In this document: positions 25,753-34,828 of the stretch, one piece after another
Numbering within the stretch: the stretch's first letter is position 1
How the letters are laid out: each line of letters begins with the position of its first letter
Source: Acinetobacter bohemicus ANC 3994
GTDB lineage: Bacteria; Pseudomonadota; Gammaproteobacteria; Pseudomonadales; Moraxellaceae
Assembly: GCF_000367925.1 (NCBI RefSeq)
Contig: NZ_KB849176.1
Location: 486,191-550,190 of the forward strand
DNA length: 64,000 nt
Direction: 5' to 3'
Made by a program: the position numbers and the translations under genes
The notes under the pieces: model-generated
What the model was told of the DNA's origin: nothing
Seen by the model: the letters and a program-made list of their open reading frames with translations, nothing else
Database searches by the model: none

Positions 25753-25840
25753 CATAAAATAATGATGGTTGATATACCAAACTCAAGCCCTTAGTTCTTT
25801 AGGCGAAGATCATTGAGTTTTCTTAACCCATTATAGAATT

Positions 25841-25872
25841 AAAGCAGACGAGATCTGATCTCATCTGCTTTA
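25841..25872. terminator. Bidirectional terminator, catalase-like/dsdA
   Basis: AAAGCAGAcGAGATC pairs with GATCTCaTCTGCTTT (one mismatch) in the gap between the convergent genes. Confidence 0.75.
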
Positions 25873-25899
25873 AGTACAGCAATAGCTTTTTTAAATTTG

Positions 25900-27243
25900 C
25901 TAAATACTTGATTTAGCTAAGTACTTCTCCATTTCCTTAGCAGGAACCATGCCGCCGCCAGTGCCCCAAACAATATGATTGGCATTCTGGAGTTGTTGTT
26001 CAGTAAAATGGTGCAGCGCTGCATAGTCTTGACGCTGATTGACGATGACAGGGCCTAACATTCCAGCAAGTGCAGAAGGTTCTAACTTAAGATGTTCAGC
26101 CTGATTGAGCATACCCAGTAATAAATACATGGTTTCATCTTCAAGTGTGTAAAAACCATCAAGCAGTCTTTGCATAGCTCGACCGACAAAACCAGAAGCA
26201 CGTCCAACAGCTAAACCATCTGCTGCCGTAATGTTGTCGATACCAATGTCTTGCACCGAAATTTCATCATGCAAACCCGTTGCAACGCCAAGCAGCATAC
26301 ATGGCGAATGTGTAGGTTCGGCAAAAATGCAATGTACATGATCGCCAAATGCCATTTTTAAACCAAATGCCACGCCACCGGGGCCACCACCAACACCGCA
26401 TGGTAAATAAACAAATAAAGGATGTGCTTGATCGACCACAATGTTTTGTTGCTCTAACTGGGTTTTTAGGCGTTGTCCTGCGACAGAATAACCTAAGAAT
26501 AAAGTCCGTGAATTTTCATCATCAATAAAGAAACAGTTCGGATTTTGTAGCGCCGCTTTGCGACCTTGTTCGACTGCTACACCATAATCTTCAACGTATT
26601 CAACAACCGTTACGCCGTGAGAACGTAGTTTGTCTTTTTTCCATTGACGTGCATCGGCTGACATATGTACCGTAACATCAAAGCCCAACTGCGCACTCAT
26701 AATGCCAATCGAAAGTCCTAGATTTCCTGTAGAACCGACGGCAATGCTGTATTGGCTAAAAAATTGCTTAAATTCAGGGCTATTAAGTTTGGCATAATCA
26801 TCTTCAAGGCTTAATAAGCCCGCTTGCAACGCAAGTTTTTCAGCATGACAGAGCACTTCATAGATGCCGCCACGTGCTTTAATTGAACCTGAAATAGGTA
26901 AATGACTGTCTTTTTTCAGCCACAGTTTACCGTGAATGGTTTGGCCAAAATGCTGTTCAAGTTGTTGTTGCATATTTGGAATGGCAGCCAGTTCAGATTC
27001 GATCATACCGCCCGTAGCAGCCGTTTCTGGAAAAACTGTCATAAGATAAGGTGCAAAACGTGCTAAACGGTCACGAGCATCATCAATATCTGTCTGGTTC
27101 AGTCCTACATAGGGTAAACCTTCTGCAAGTGTGGTGAAATGAGGATTGAACCAAGCCGTTTCTTTGAGTGCGATCAGATCCTTAACAATAGGATGTCGCG
27201 CAACAAGTTGATTAAGTTGATCAGAATTCATAAGAGTACTCAT
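25900..27243 (-). CDS. dsdA: D-serine ammonia-lyase
   Basis: A PLP enzyme that converts D-serine to pyruvate and ammonia, both detoxifying and a carbon/nitrogen source. The 447-aa protein has full length, the PLP lysine motif SGSIKARGG, the glycine-rich phosphate loop GVGGGPGG, SVAGQRLK and a C-terminal VWGTGGGMVP. It follows dsdX by 6 bp on the same strand, so it is the second gene of a dsdXA operon, presumably induced by DsdC and D-serine. Confidence 0.95.
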   Translation of the reverse strand: MSTLMNSDQLNQLVARHPIVKDLIALKETAWFNPHFTTLAEGLPYVGLNQTDIDDARDRLARFAPYLMTVFPETAATGGMIESELAAIPNMQQQLEQHFGQTIHGKLWLKKDSHLPISGSIKARGGIYEVLCHAEKLALQAGLLSLEDDYAKLNSPEFKQFFSQYSIAVGSTGNLGLSIGIMSAQLGFDVTVHMSADARQWKKDKLRSHGVTVVEYVEDYGVAVEQGRKAALQNPNCFFIDDENSRTLFLGYSVAGQRLKTQLEQQNIVVDQAHPLFVYLPCGVGGGPGGVAFGLKMAFGDHVHCIFAEPTHSPCMLLGVATGLHDEISVQDIGIDNITAADGLAVGRASGFVGRAMQRLLDGFYTLEDETMYLLLGMLNQAEHLKLEPSALAGMLGPVIVNQRQDYAALHHFTEQQLQNANHIVWGTGGGMVPAKEMEKYLAKSSI

Positions 27244-27249
27244 AAAAGC

Positions 27250-28587
27250 TTAAATAAAATTAGACAGTAGGAAGGTGCAACCCAGCGCGATCAGTGAGGC
27301 AATAAAAGTTGCTGAAGTATAATATTTGAAGGTTTCACTTAAGGTTGCTCCACAATATTGTTTAACCAACCAAAAAAGAGAATCGGTCACGATGGTACAG
27401 CCAATCGCACCTGAACCAATCGCAATGGCCATAATTTCAGGACTTAAATCTGGATAGAGATGCAGCATAGGTGCGACAATCGCAGTTGCTCCCATCATGG
27501 CAACGGTTGCAGAACCAACCGCAGCATGCAAAATGAGCGCAACTAACCATGCCAATAAAATGGGATGCATGTGTAAATGTGAAAGTAGAACAGCCATAGA
27601 ATCAGCTAAGCCACTGGCTTTGAGGATGCTATTAAATGCACCGCCAGCACCAATAATCAATAAGATATTCGCGATAGAAGAAAATGAACTTTCAGTGTCT
27701 TTTAATAAAGCCGCCATTTTCATGTGACGACGTAAACCCAAGGTGTAGTAAGCCACAAATACGGCAATAAACATGGCTGTGATTGGGTTACCAATAAAGT
27801 CTAAGAATTGGTAAAACGCGGTTTGTGATTGAGTGTTTAATTGGGCAATGGTCTTAATCAGCATCAGTCCAATCGGTAAGAACACGGTGAATAATGTGAT
27901 TTTTAATGAAGGCAGTGTGTGTTCTTCTCTCAGGGTTAAATTCGAAAATTCTTCAGGAACCGCTTTAAAAGGTAAGCGTTTACCCAGTAATTTTAAAAAT
28001 AGCGGGCCGCCAATCAGTGAAGCGGCTAAGCCGACCATTAAACCGAAAATAATCACTGTACCCACATCAGCACCCAGTTTATTGGTGACATAAAGTGCTG
28101 CTGGATGGGGGGGAACCACGCAATGTACTGCCATTAATGCGGTACACAGTGGAATGGCTAATTTAAATAACGAAGTTTTGGTATGCTTGGCAATGGAAAA
28201 AGCCAAAGGGATTAATAAAACTACGCCCACTTCAACAAATAAGGTAATGCCGCAAAGTAGGCCTATCAGTACCATGATGATATCTGTAGAGAGCCAACGA
28301 CAACGTTGCAGAGAGAGGGCAATACGTTCCGCGGCACCAGAGATTTCCATCATTTTACCCAGAATGGTTCCCAGTGCGATGACGGTTGCCAGAAAGCCGA
28401 GCGTGCTTCCAATGCCATTTTCAATGGCGTTGATCATTTCGAGTGGCTGCATGTTCATTGCCAACCCAACAAAAAAGCTGGCAAGAAGCAAGGCTAAAAA
28501 GGGATGTAATTTGAATTTTAGAATCGTAAAAATGATCAAACATATGCTGGTCAATAAAATACCAACATCTAAGAAATTGGTTTCCAT
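27250..28587 (-). CDS. dsdX: D-serine transporter (GntP family)
   Basis: A 445-aa inner-membrane permease of the gluconate:proton symporter (GntP) family with about 12 hydrophobic helices. Family features include the charged-poor helices around ALGTILGKMMEISGAAERIA, VVPPHPAALYVT and GSGAIGCTIVTDSLFWLVKQYCG. Its place directly upstream of dsdA and divergent from dsdC makes D-serine the substrate. A strong ribosome site (GGAGACAATAAGG) precedes the start at 28587. GntP members also carry gluconate, but the context argues against that. Confidence 0.92.
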   Translation of the reverse strand: METNFLDVGILLTSICLIIFTILKFKLHPFLALLLASFFVGLAMNMQPLEMINAIENGIGSTLGFLATVIALGTILGKMMEISGAAERIALSLQRCRWLSTDIIMVLIGLLCGITLFVEVGVVLLIPLAFSIAKHTKTSLFKLAIPLCTALMAVHCVVPPHPAALYVTNKLGADVGTVIIFGLMVGLAASLIGGPLFLKLLGKRLPFKAVPEEFSNLTLREEHTLPSLKITLFTVFLPIGLMLIKTIAQLNTQSQTAFYQFLDFIGNPITAMFIAVFVAYYTLGLRRHMKMAALLKDTESSFSSIANILLIIGAGGAFNSILKASGLADSMAVLLSHLHMHPILLAWLVALILHAAVGSATVAMMGATAIVAPMLHLYPDLSPEIMAIAIGSGAIGCTIVTDSLFWLVKQYCGATLSETFKYYTSATFIASLIALGCTFLLSNFI

Positions 28588-28655
28588 ACCTTATTGTCTC
28601 CATGACTAAAATTTCTATTTCCCTATTGGAGTAAAATAAAGGTACGGCGTCAAAC

Positions 28656-28784
28656 GATGAAATTTTGCTTTTAGATTAAAATAATTCATCTGAAAAAATA
28701 GAATAAAATAAATATTGCTCTTTAAATGAATTTTGAGTTAAATTTTTTCATCTTAGACTAGGTATTTGTTTAATTTCTGATGAA
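28656..28784. promoter_or_regulatory. dsdX/dsdC divergent control region with repeated GATGAA/TTCATC
   Basis: Four copies of one hexamer occur as two inverted pairs: GATGAA (28656) with TTCATC (28685), and TTCATC (28747) with GATGAA (28779). Arm spacing differs (23 and 26 bp). They are candidate DsdC sites; the exact LysR T-N11-A box was not pinned down. Confidence 0.4.
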
Positions 28785-28814
28785 TAACATAATCAATGGG
28801 CTAGGGATAAACGA

Positions 28815-29741
28815 ATGAGCAATCTACATAAGACGCTGACGGGTTTTCAACTCTCAAAGTTAATTACCTTCGAAGTTGCCGCAAGGCATGAGTCTTTTGC
28901 TTTGGCTGCGGAAGAATTATTTTTGACCCCAAGTGCAGTGAGTCACCAAATTAATTTGTTAGAAAAAGAATTAAATATAAAATTATTTCTACGCTTGCAC
29001 CGTAAAGTCGAGTTAACCAATGAGGGAAAACGGGTCTTTTGGGCTTTGCAATTTTCATTGGATTACTTGAATACTGAAATTAAAGCCATACAAAATCAAG
29101 CACTGGCAGGCTCTCTGACGATTTATGCTCGGCCTTCAATCGCACAATGTTGGTTGGTGCCTAAATTATCTAGTTTTACCGAATGTTATCCCTTCATTCA
29201 ATTGTCTATTTTGACCGGTAATGAGAATGTTAATTTTCAACGGACTGGAATTGATTTAGCAATTTATTTTGATAATCAGCCATCCTTTCAATTGGATTAT
29301 CAGTATTTGATGGATGAACATATTATTCCAGTGTGCAGTCCAGAATATGCAGCAAAGTTTAATCTTATGGGGAATTTGGATAACCTCATGCATTGCACCT
29401 TATTACATGATTGCCAAGCGTGGAGTAATGGTACTGGAACGGATGAATGGAATAGTTGGGCGATACACTTTAATGCCCATATCGATAGTTCTGTCGGGAT
29501 TAGCTTCGATCGTTCAGATCTTGCATTAATTGCTGCCAAAAATCATTTAGGCATCACCATGGGCAGAAAAAGATTGGTAGAAAAGGAAATTGAACGAGGA
29601 GAGTTAGTGCTGCCATTTCCAGAGATGTATCTGCGCTGTGATCAGCATTATTATGTCGCTTCACTCAAAGATCGTAAGTGGCCAAAAATAGATGCTTTTA
29701 TTGATTGGTTGAAAGCAGCGGTGAATGAAGAGCAAGCTTAA
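28815..29741 (+). CDS. dsdC: LysR-family regulator of D-serine catabolism
   Basis: A 308-aa LysR regulator. The N-terminal winged HTH (about 12-70; FEVAARHESFALAAEELFLTPSAVSHQINLLEKEL) is followed by a periplasmic-binding-like effector domain (about 95-300; SLTIYARPSIAQCWLVPKL). It is divergent from dsdXA, the classical dsdC position; with D-serine it should activate that operon. AGGG precedes the ATG. The sequence is of the GcvA-like LysR subgroup to which DsdC belongs. Confidence 0.92.
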   Translation: MSNLHKTLTGFQLSKLITFEVAARHESFALAAEELFLTPSAVSHQINLLEKELNIKLFLRLHRKVELTNEGKRVFWALQFSLDYLNTEIKAIQNQALAGSLTIYARPSIAQCWLVPKLSSFTECYPFIQLSILTGNENVNFQRTGIDLAIYFDNQPSFQLDYQYLMDEHIIPVCSPEYAAKFNLMGNLDNLMHCTLLHDCQAWSNGTGTDEWNSWAIHFNAHIDSSVGISFDRSDLALIAAKNHLGITMGRKRLVEKEIERGELVLPFPEMYLRCDQHYYVASLKDRKWPKIDAFIDWLKAAVNEEQA

Positions 29742-29853
29742 GTTTTATAATTGCGGATTGCATATCTATTTTTCTATGGATGTTTAAATCAATATCATTA
29801 AGCTTTAAGCTTTCGGGGATGATAGAAGGCTTCTAATGTGAACAGTCTCGGCA

Positions 29854-29893
29854 TTCCCTTGTATTTGAGCAACAGAGCTTAAATACAAGGGAA
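29854..29893. terminator. Long hairpin between dsdC and pirin gene
   Basis: TTCCCTTGTATTTGAGC pairs with GCTTAAATACAAGGGAA over 17 bp (one G-U) around a 6-nt loop. No T run adjoins it. It lies between convergent genes and may terminate both or be a small mobile-type repeat. Confidence 0.55.
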
Positions 29894-29909
29894 CTGAGAT
29901 GAAAATGCT

Positions 29910-30599
29910 TTAATTGTTTAAATCAAACCAAATAAATTGACTATCTGTATGGGCTTGAATCGTCGCTAGATCATCAAAAAATAAGGCATCACCCGCTTTA
30001 ACGGTTTGTCCTGCAATGTCGATTTCGCCCTCAATCACATGGACATAGTTAAATTTTTGGCTGGCTTTTACATCGAGTGTATAACCTTTTTGTAAAAATG
30101 CCGTTTTTACTTCTGCATTTTGACGAATATGCATTGGGGCATTGGCATTCGGACCAACGATCAACTGCCATTCATTCGGTGTGAGTTTAGGATCACGTTG
30201 AATCTGTTGATAAGTCGGTTCTGCATTTTGCACATTCGGAGTAATCCAAATTTGCAGTAGATGGACTGCTTCATCACCTTGATTCATTTCACTGTGCTTA
30301 ATACCTGTACCAGCACTCATGAGTTGCCATTCACCCGCATGAATTTGGCTTTCATTGCCCATACTATCTTGATGAGAAATTGTACCTTTGAGTACACAGG
30401 TTAATATTTCCATATTGTCATGTGGATGTGTGCCAAAGCCATTCTGTGCCGCAATAATGTCATCATTAATGACGCGTAAAGATCCGATTCCCATAAATTC
30501 AGGGTTATACCAACTGCCAAAAGAGAAGCTATGTTTCGATTCTAACCAACCTGCTTTGACATGCCCACGATCTTCACTGCGATGTAAATAAGTTGTCAT
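29910..30599 (-). CDS. Pirin-family bicupin protein (YhhW-like)
   Basis: A 229-aa cytoplasmic pirin. The N-terminal cupin has the metal residues in FGTHPHDNMEILTCVLKG...HAGEWQLMSAGTGIKHSEMN; the C-terminal cupin is shorter (FNYVHVIEGEIDIAG). Relatives such as E. coli YhhW show quercetin 2,3-dioxygenase activity in vitro; the physiological role is unclear. I chose the ATG at 30599, which has CGGAG upstream, over the TTG at 30605. It is a single gene. Confidence 0.9.
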   Translation of the reverse strand: MTTYLHRSEDRGHVKAGWLESKHSFSFGSWYNPEFMGIGSLRVINDDIIAAQNGFGTHPHDNMEILTCVLKGTISHQDSMGNESQIHAGEWQLMSAGTGIKHSEMNQGDEAVHLLQIWITPNVQNAEPTYQQIQRDPKLTPNEWQLIVGPNANAPMHIRQNAEVKTAFLQKGYTLDVKASQKFNYVHVIEGEIDIAGQTVKAGDALFFDDLATIQAHTDSQFIWFDLNN

Positions 30600-30735
30600 G
30601 CTCAATCTCCGAATTATTATTGCTTCAATGGAGTAATTTTAATCTCTGGGTGAGTGGGATGAAATATTGAAAAAGCAACATATTGTTTTGTTTTTGGAAC
30701 GATGATTTAAATGGATTGACCAAAGAGCAGCGCAT

Positions 30736-30765
30736 AAAAAAACCTACTTTAAAGTAGGCTTTTTT
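30736..30765. terminator. Terminator after the L,D-transpeptidase gene
   Basis: CCTACTTTAAAGTAGG is flanked by A7 and T6. On the minus strand it ends the L,D-transpeptidase gene; it can also work in the other direction. Confidence 0.88.
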
Positions 30766-30793
30766 ATGTTGAGGGCTGAAAATAACGCTAAAT

Positions 30794-32023
30794 TTATTCT
30801 AAGAATTTAACCGTTACCCCAGATTTTACTTTTTTACCTAAATCATTGGCATCCCAGTTGGTTAAACGGATACAACCATGCGAAGCCGTTTTAGAAATTG
30901 CCGATGGATTCGGTGTACCGTGAATACCAAACGATTTTTTGCTTAAACCAATCCAGATATTACCTACAGGAGCATTAGGACCTGGTGGTAAAGATAGCGG
31001 CTTTTTGTTGTTGCCTTGAATAAAGTTGCTTGGTGAATAGCTATACCATGGGTTTGGTGCTACGCCTGTGACTTTATATGTACCTGTAGGTGATGGTGTG
31101 TCAGAACTACCAATGGTCGCAGGGAACGAGCCAATCATTTGATTGCGGCTGTTGAACAAATACAGCTGTTTAGCACCTTTATGCGCAACAATCAGATGAA
31201 TGTCTTCAGGAACTTCGTTGCGGATATTGGCAACAATAATTTTTTCACCGGCTTTTTTGAACGTCGCTTTTGGATTTAACTTTTTCAAAAAGTCTTCATC
31301 CATATGGAATTTTTCGCCAAGCATTTCAGTTACACGTGTGTAGTACAAGCCTTTCATTTTGGCTTGTAAGGCATAATCATGCGGAATCGAGGCTGCATAA
31401 GGGCCTTTTAAGTCTGCATCGGTAATGGTGTATTCAATAAATGCAGGTTTAGATCCTTGTTTAGCAATTAATGCATTCCAAGTTTCTTGCGTTAACGTCC
31501 CTGTCGGCTTAATGCCATTGATTTGTTGGAACGACGCAATTGCTTTAAGGGTATTTTTACCACTTGAACCATCAATAGCACCGGGTGAAGCATGTGCATT
31601 GTTGAGCATGACATGCGCACGTGCATAAACAGGGAATTGACCTTTACCAATATTCTCATACCAACCGGCATTGTTTAGACCATCAAGGGTCCAAGATGCT
31701 TTAGTCGCTACAGAACTAGATGTGGTCGTTGTGCTGGTGGTTGGCGCTGCACCGATAGCAGCTGTATCATCTTCAGATTTTTCAAGATCTTGTAAGGTTT
31801 TTGAAGCCTTATTTAAGTCTTGTTGTTCTTGTTGTGTAATCTGGGTTTCAGCCGTGCTTTGAGCGCTTGATGCGGCATTAGTCGCAAGTGGATCAATCGG
31901 GTCTTGAACCGCAGTATCAGCAATCTTTTTAGGATTTAATGGTTGTTCCGCGATAGGTGCGGCAAATGCTGTACCCGCAATAATGCAACTTAAACTCATA
32001 GCGAGTAATGTGCGAACGAACAT
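30794..32023 (-). CDS. Periplasmic L,D-transpeptidase with peptidoglycan-binding domain
   Basis: A 409-aa exported cell-wall enzyme. It has a signal peptide (ends AFA-AP), a Ser/Thr/Gln-rich linker (about 30-110), a peptidoglycan-binding segment (SGKNTLKAIASFQQINGIKPTGTLTQETWNAL), a LysM-like stretch around LKKLNPKATFKKAGEKIIV, and a YkuD catalytic domain with HGTPNPSAISKTASHGCIRL (His, then SHGCxR with the catalytic Cys). Such enzymes form 3-3 crosslinks or attach lipoproteins to meso-DAP. The ATG at 32023 is preceded by AAGG; the TTG at 32032 is less likely. Confidence 0.92.
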   Translation of the reverse strand: MFVRTLLAMSLSCIIAGTAFAAPIAEQPLNPKKIADTAVQDPIDPLATNAASSAQSTAETQITQQEQQDLNKASKTLQDLEKSEDDTAAIGAAPTTSTTTTSSSVATKASWTLDGLNNAGWYENIGKGQFPVYARAHVMLNNAHASPGAIDGSSGKNTLKAIASFQQINGIKPTGTLTQETWNALIAKQGSKPAFIEYTITDADLKGPYAASIPHDYALQAKMKGLYYTRVTEMLGEKFHMDEDFLKKLNPKATFKKAGEKIIVANIRNEVPEDIHLIVAHKGAKQLYLFNSRNQMIGSFPATIGSSDTPSPTGTYKVTGVAPNPWYSYSPSNFIQGNNKKPLSLPPGPNAPVGNIWIGLSKKSFGIHGTPNPSAISKTASHGCIRLTNWDANDLGKKVKSGVTVKFLE

Positions 32024-32225
32024 GTAATTCAACCTTAAGAATTATTCATTAACAATTTGATAAAACTACACAAGTATTGCAGAAAAAATGAGGAGATGCA
32101 GTAGTTCTTTTGTTTAAAAATTATTTTACATTTAACCTGATTGATTTTTACATAGGTGAGAAGTTATTAAATTTTCGACCTTTTTGTTATGATAGTCCGA
32201 AGATTAAAAATGAGATGGGAAAGAA

Positions 32226-33296
32226 ATGACGGCTCTAAAAAATGATCGTTTTCTACGTGCCTTATTACGTGAGCCAGTAGATACCACACCAGTTTGGATG
32301 ATGCGTCAAGCCGGGCGTTATTTGCCTGAATATCGTGAAACACGTGCCAAAGCAGGTGATTTTCTTTCCTTATGTAAAAATAATGATTTTGCATGTGAAG
32401 TGACTTTACAGCCTTTGCGCCGTTATGACTTGGACGCTGCTATTTTATTTTCAGATATTTTAACCGTGCCTGATGCTTTGGGCTTGGGTTTGTATTTTGA
32501 GGCAGGTGAAGGGCCGAAATTTCACAAAACCATTCGTACAGAACAAGATGTGGCGAATTTACCAAATTTTAATGCCAAATCGGATCTTGATTATGTCATG
32601 AATGCGGTAACCACGATTCGTTCGGCATTGGGTGGACAAGTACCGCTGATTGGTTTTTCAGGCAGTCCGTGGACACTTGCGACGTATATGGTTGAAGGCG
32701 GTTCAAGTAAGGATTTCCGTTACACCAAACATATGATGTATGCCCAACCTGAAGTGTTACATGCTTTACTTGATCGATTAGCGATTGCGGTGATTGATTA
32801 TTTAAATGCGCAAATTGATGCTGGCGCACAAGCGGTACAAATTTTTGACAGTTGGGGTGGCGCTTTGGCACACCGTGAATATATTGAATTTTCACTCAAC
32901 TATATGCAAAAAATTGTTGCAGGTTTACAACGTGAAAAAGATGGTCGTAAAGTGCCGGTGATTTTATTTACCAAAGGTGGCGGACAATGGTTAGAACCAA
33001 TGATCGCGACGGGTGCCGATGCATTTGGGTTAGATTGGACGACACAACTTAATGTGGCGCGTCAAACGGTGAATGGTCGTGCAGCTTTACAAGGTAACTT
33101 AGACCCAGCCACTTTATATGGCACACCAGCATCCATTGAAAAAGCGACCAAAGCCATGCTGGATGATGCTTATGCTGGTGGTGAAAAAACGGGTTATATT
33201 GCCAACTTAGGTCATGGTATTACCCAGTGGGTCGATCCTGCAAATCCTAAAGTATTTATTGATACGGTGCATGAATATAGCGCCAAATATCTTTAA
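32226..33296 (+). CDS. hemE: Uroporphyrinogen decarboxylase
   Basis: This enzyme converts uroporphyrinogen III to coproporphyrinogen III in heme synthesis. The 356-aa protein shows the N-terminal signature TPVWMMRQAGRYLPEYRETRAK, the second signature GFSGSPWTLATYMVEGGSSK, the catalytic Asp in AILFSDILTVPDALG and the C-terminal INLGHGI-type segment (YIANLGHGI). Length and motifs are those of an intact enzyme. GGGAAAGAA precedes the start. It lies 36 bp before a DUF817 gene. Confidence 0.96.
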   Translation: MTALKNDRFLRALLREPVDTTPVWMMRQAGRYLPEYRETRAKAGDFLSLCKNNDFACEVTLQPLRRYDLDAAILFSDILTVPDALGLGLYFEAGEGPKFHKTIRTEQDVANLPNFNAKSDLDYVMNAVTTIRSALGGQVPLIGFSGSPWTLATYMVEGGSSKDFRYTKHMMYAQPEVLHALLDRLAIAVIDYLNAQIDAGAQAVQIFDSWGGALAHREYIEFSLNYMQKIVAGLQREKDGRKVPVILFTKGGGQWLEPMIATGADAFGLDWTTQLNVARQTVNGRAALQGNLDPATLYGTPASIEKATKAMLDDAYAGGEKTGYIANLGHGITQWVDPANPKVFIDTVHEYSAKYL

Positions 33297-33332
33297 CTAC
33301 ATATGAGTCAACTCATTTTTTAGGATTCAACC

Positions 33333-34157
33333 TTGATCAGTCTTTTTAAATCATGTTTTGAGTTCTCATTTAAGGCAGCTTCGGCTGCCTTATTTGGGAT
33401 TTTACTTCTTGTTGCCTTTGCATTCACTGCATCTATGGGCAGCCAAGAGTTTTATGGTTTTTTTCGTTATGACTACTTATTGTTTTATGCCTTAATCATT
33501 CAAGTTTGCTTAGTGTATTTGAAGTTAGAATCTTGGGCAGAAGCCAAAGTGATTGCTTTGTTTCATATTATGGCCATGGTCATGGAAATTTTCTTGACTC
33601 ATCCACAGATCGCTTCATGGCAGTATCCACAACCCGCCATCTTTAAAATTTTGACTGTTCCATTATTTGCAGGATTTATGTATTCGGCAGTGGGCAGTTT
33701 TTTTGCGCGTTCATTACGGTTATATCAGGTGTCATTTGAAAAGCTTCCGAGTTTTTTCAATATGATCTGCTTGGCGGTGCTTTCTTATATTAATTTTATG
33801 AGCAAGTTTTTTGTTGCTGATATCCGCTTGTTGCTGTTCACATGGAGCATCATTATTTTTTGGAAAACCAAAATTCATTTTCAATTACAACAACATCAGA
33901 TCAAACTTCCCATGTTGCCCGTGTTGATGATTTTGGCTTTTCTTATTTGGATTGCTGAAAATATCAGTACTTTTTATAAAATTTGGTTGTATCCGAGTCA
34001 GGTCGATGCATGGCATATGGTGGGCTGGGGCAAGTTAGGCTCATGGTATTTATTGTTGCTTTTAAGTCTGGTTTTAGTGTTAAAAATATTGGGAAAACGC
34101 AGTACAGCAGGTGATTGGACGCTAAAAAGTGATGAATTTGAAGTGGTTAATAAGTAA
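33333..34157 (+). CDS. DUF817-family integral membrane protein
   Basis: A 274-aa polytopic membrane protein with about eight hydrophobic helices, for example ASAALFGILLLVAFAF and YLLLLLSLVLVLKIL. Segments such as MGSQEFYGFFRYDYLLFYALIIQ and WAEAKVIALFHIMAMVMEIF are those of DUF817. Function is unknown. The start is a TTG at 33333 with AGGA 7 nt upstream. It follows hemE by 36 bp and may be co-transcribed. Confidence 0.8.
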   Translation: MISLFKSCFEFSFKAASAALFGILLLVAFAFTASMGSQEFYGFFRYDYLLFYALIIQVCLVYLKLESWAEAKVIALFHIMAMVMEIFLTHPQIASWQYPQPAIFKILTVPLFAGFMYSAVGSFFARSLRLYQVSFEKLPSFFNMICLAVLSYINFMSKFFVADIRLLLFTWSIIIFWKTKIHFQLQQHQIKLPMLPVLMILAFLIWIAENISTFYKIWLYPSQVDAWHMVGWGKLGSWYLLLLLSLVLVLKILGKRSTAGDWTLKSDEFEVVNK

Positions 34158-34286
34158 TCGCTAACTTTAGTATAAATTGTTTTGCGTTATGAGAAAGATA
34201 TGGCTATCTTACAAAGGTGTAATAAAAAATTACGCAATTGGAAATAATTAAAAATACTCAGATAATCATATTCTGGAGAAATAACC

Positions 34287-34757
34287 ATGTTGAAAAAATT
34301 AGCTTTAGTTGCCGTTGTAGCATTAGGTTCCAGCGCGGCATTTGCAGATAAAGATGCTGGTTGTGGTATTGGTTCACAAGTTTGGGCAGGCCAATCCGGT
34401 AAAGTACCTAAAATTCTTGCTGCAACGACCAATGGTCTATTTGCAAACCAATTATTCGGTATCACTTTTGGTACACTCGGCTGTAGTGGTACAGGTACAG
34501 TAACTGCGCAAGCGGTGACATTTACCAATGAAAATGCTGAATCTTTAGCGCGTGACATGGCTGTAGGTCAGGGCGAAAGCTTAAATGTACTGGCTGAACT
34601 TCTTCACATTCAATCACAAGATAAAGCACGGTTCTTTGCGGTATCTAAACAAAACTTCTCTGAAATTTATTCAGTCAACAATCAAGACTCTTTACAAGTT
34701 TTGGCTGCTTTACAAGCGGTAATGGCAAAAGACGACGTGCTTAAAGCCTACGTATAA
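34287..34757 (+). CDS. DUF3015-family periplasmic protein
   Basis: A 156-aa exported protein with a signal peptide (ends AFA-DKD). The mature part begins DAGCGIGSQVWAGQ and has a second Cys in TLGCSGTG, typical of DUF3015; the two Cys probably form a disulfide. Function is unknown. GGAG precedes the ATG. A DUF4105 gene follows 71 bp later with a weak terminator-like hairpin between them; the two families are often neighbours. Confidence 0.85.
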   Translation: MLKKLALVAVVALGSSAAFADKDAGCGIGSQVWAGQSGKVPKILAATTNGLFANQLFGITFGTLGCSGTGTVTAQAVTFTNENAESLARDMAVGQGESLNVLAELLHIQSQDKARFFAVSKQNFSEIYSVNNQDSLQVLAALQAVMAKDDVLKAYV

Positions 34758-34770
34758 TTGTGGAGTATTT

Positions 34771-34797
34771 AAACCCTGTCACTTAGATGGGGTTTTC
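34771..34797 (+). terminator. Weak hairpin between DUF3015 and DUF4105 genes
   Basis: AACCC and GGGTT arms with two mismatches in the inner stem, then TTTTCTTC. It could attenuate rather than stop transcription into the DUF4105 gene. Confidence 0.45.
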
Positions 34798-34828
34798 TTC
34801 TTAAATAAATCATAAATAAAAGATTTGA

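Noticed and set aside
32161..32200. Sigma-70 promoter for hemE
   Set aside because: TATGAT is present but no acceptable -35 lies at 15-19 bp spacing.
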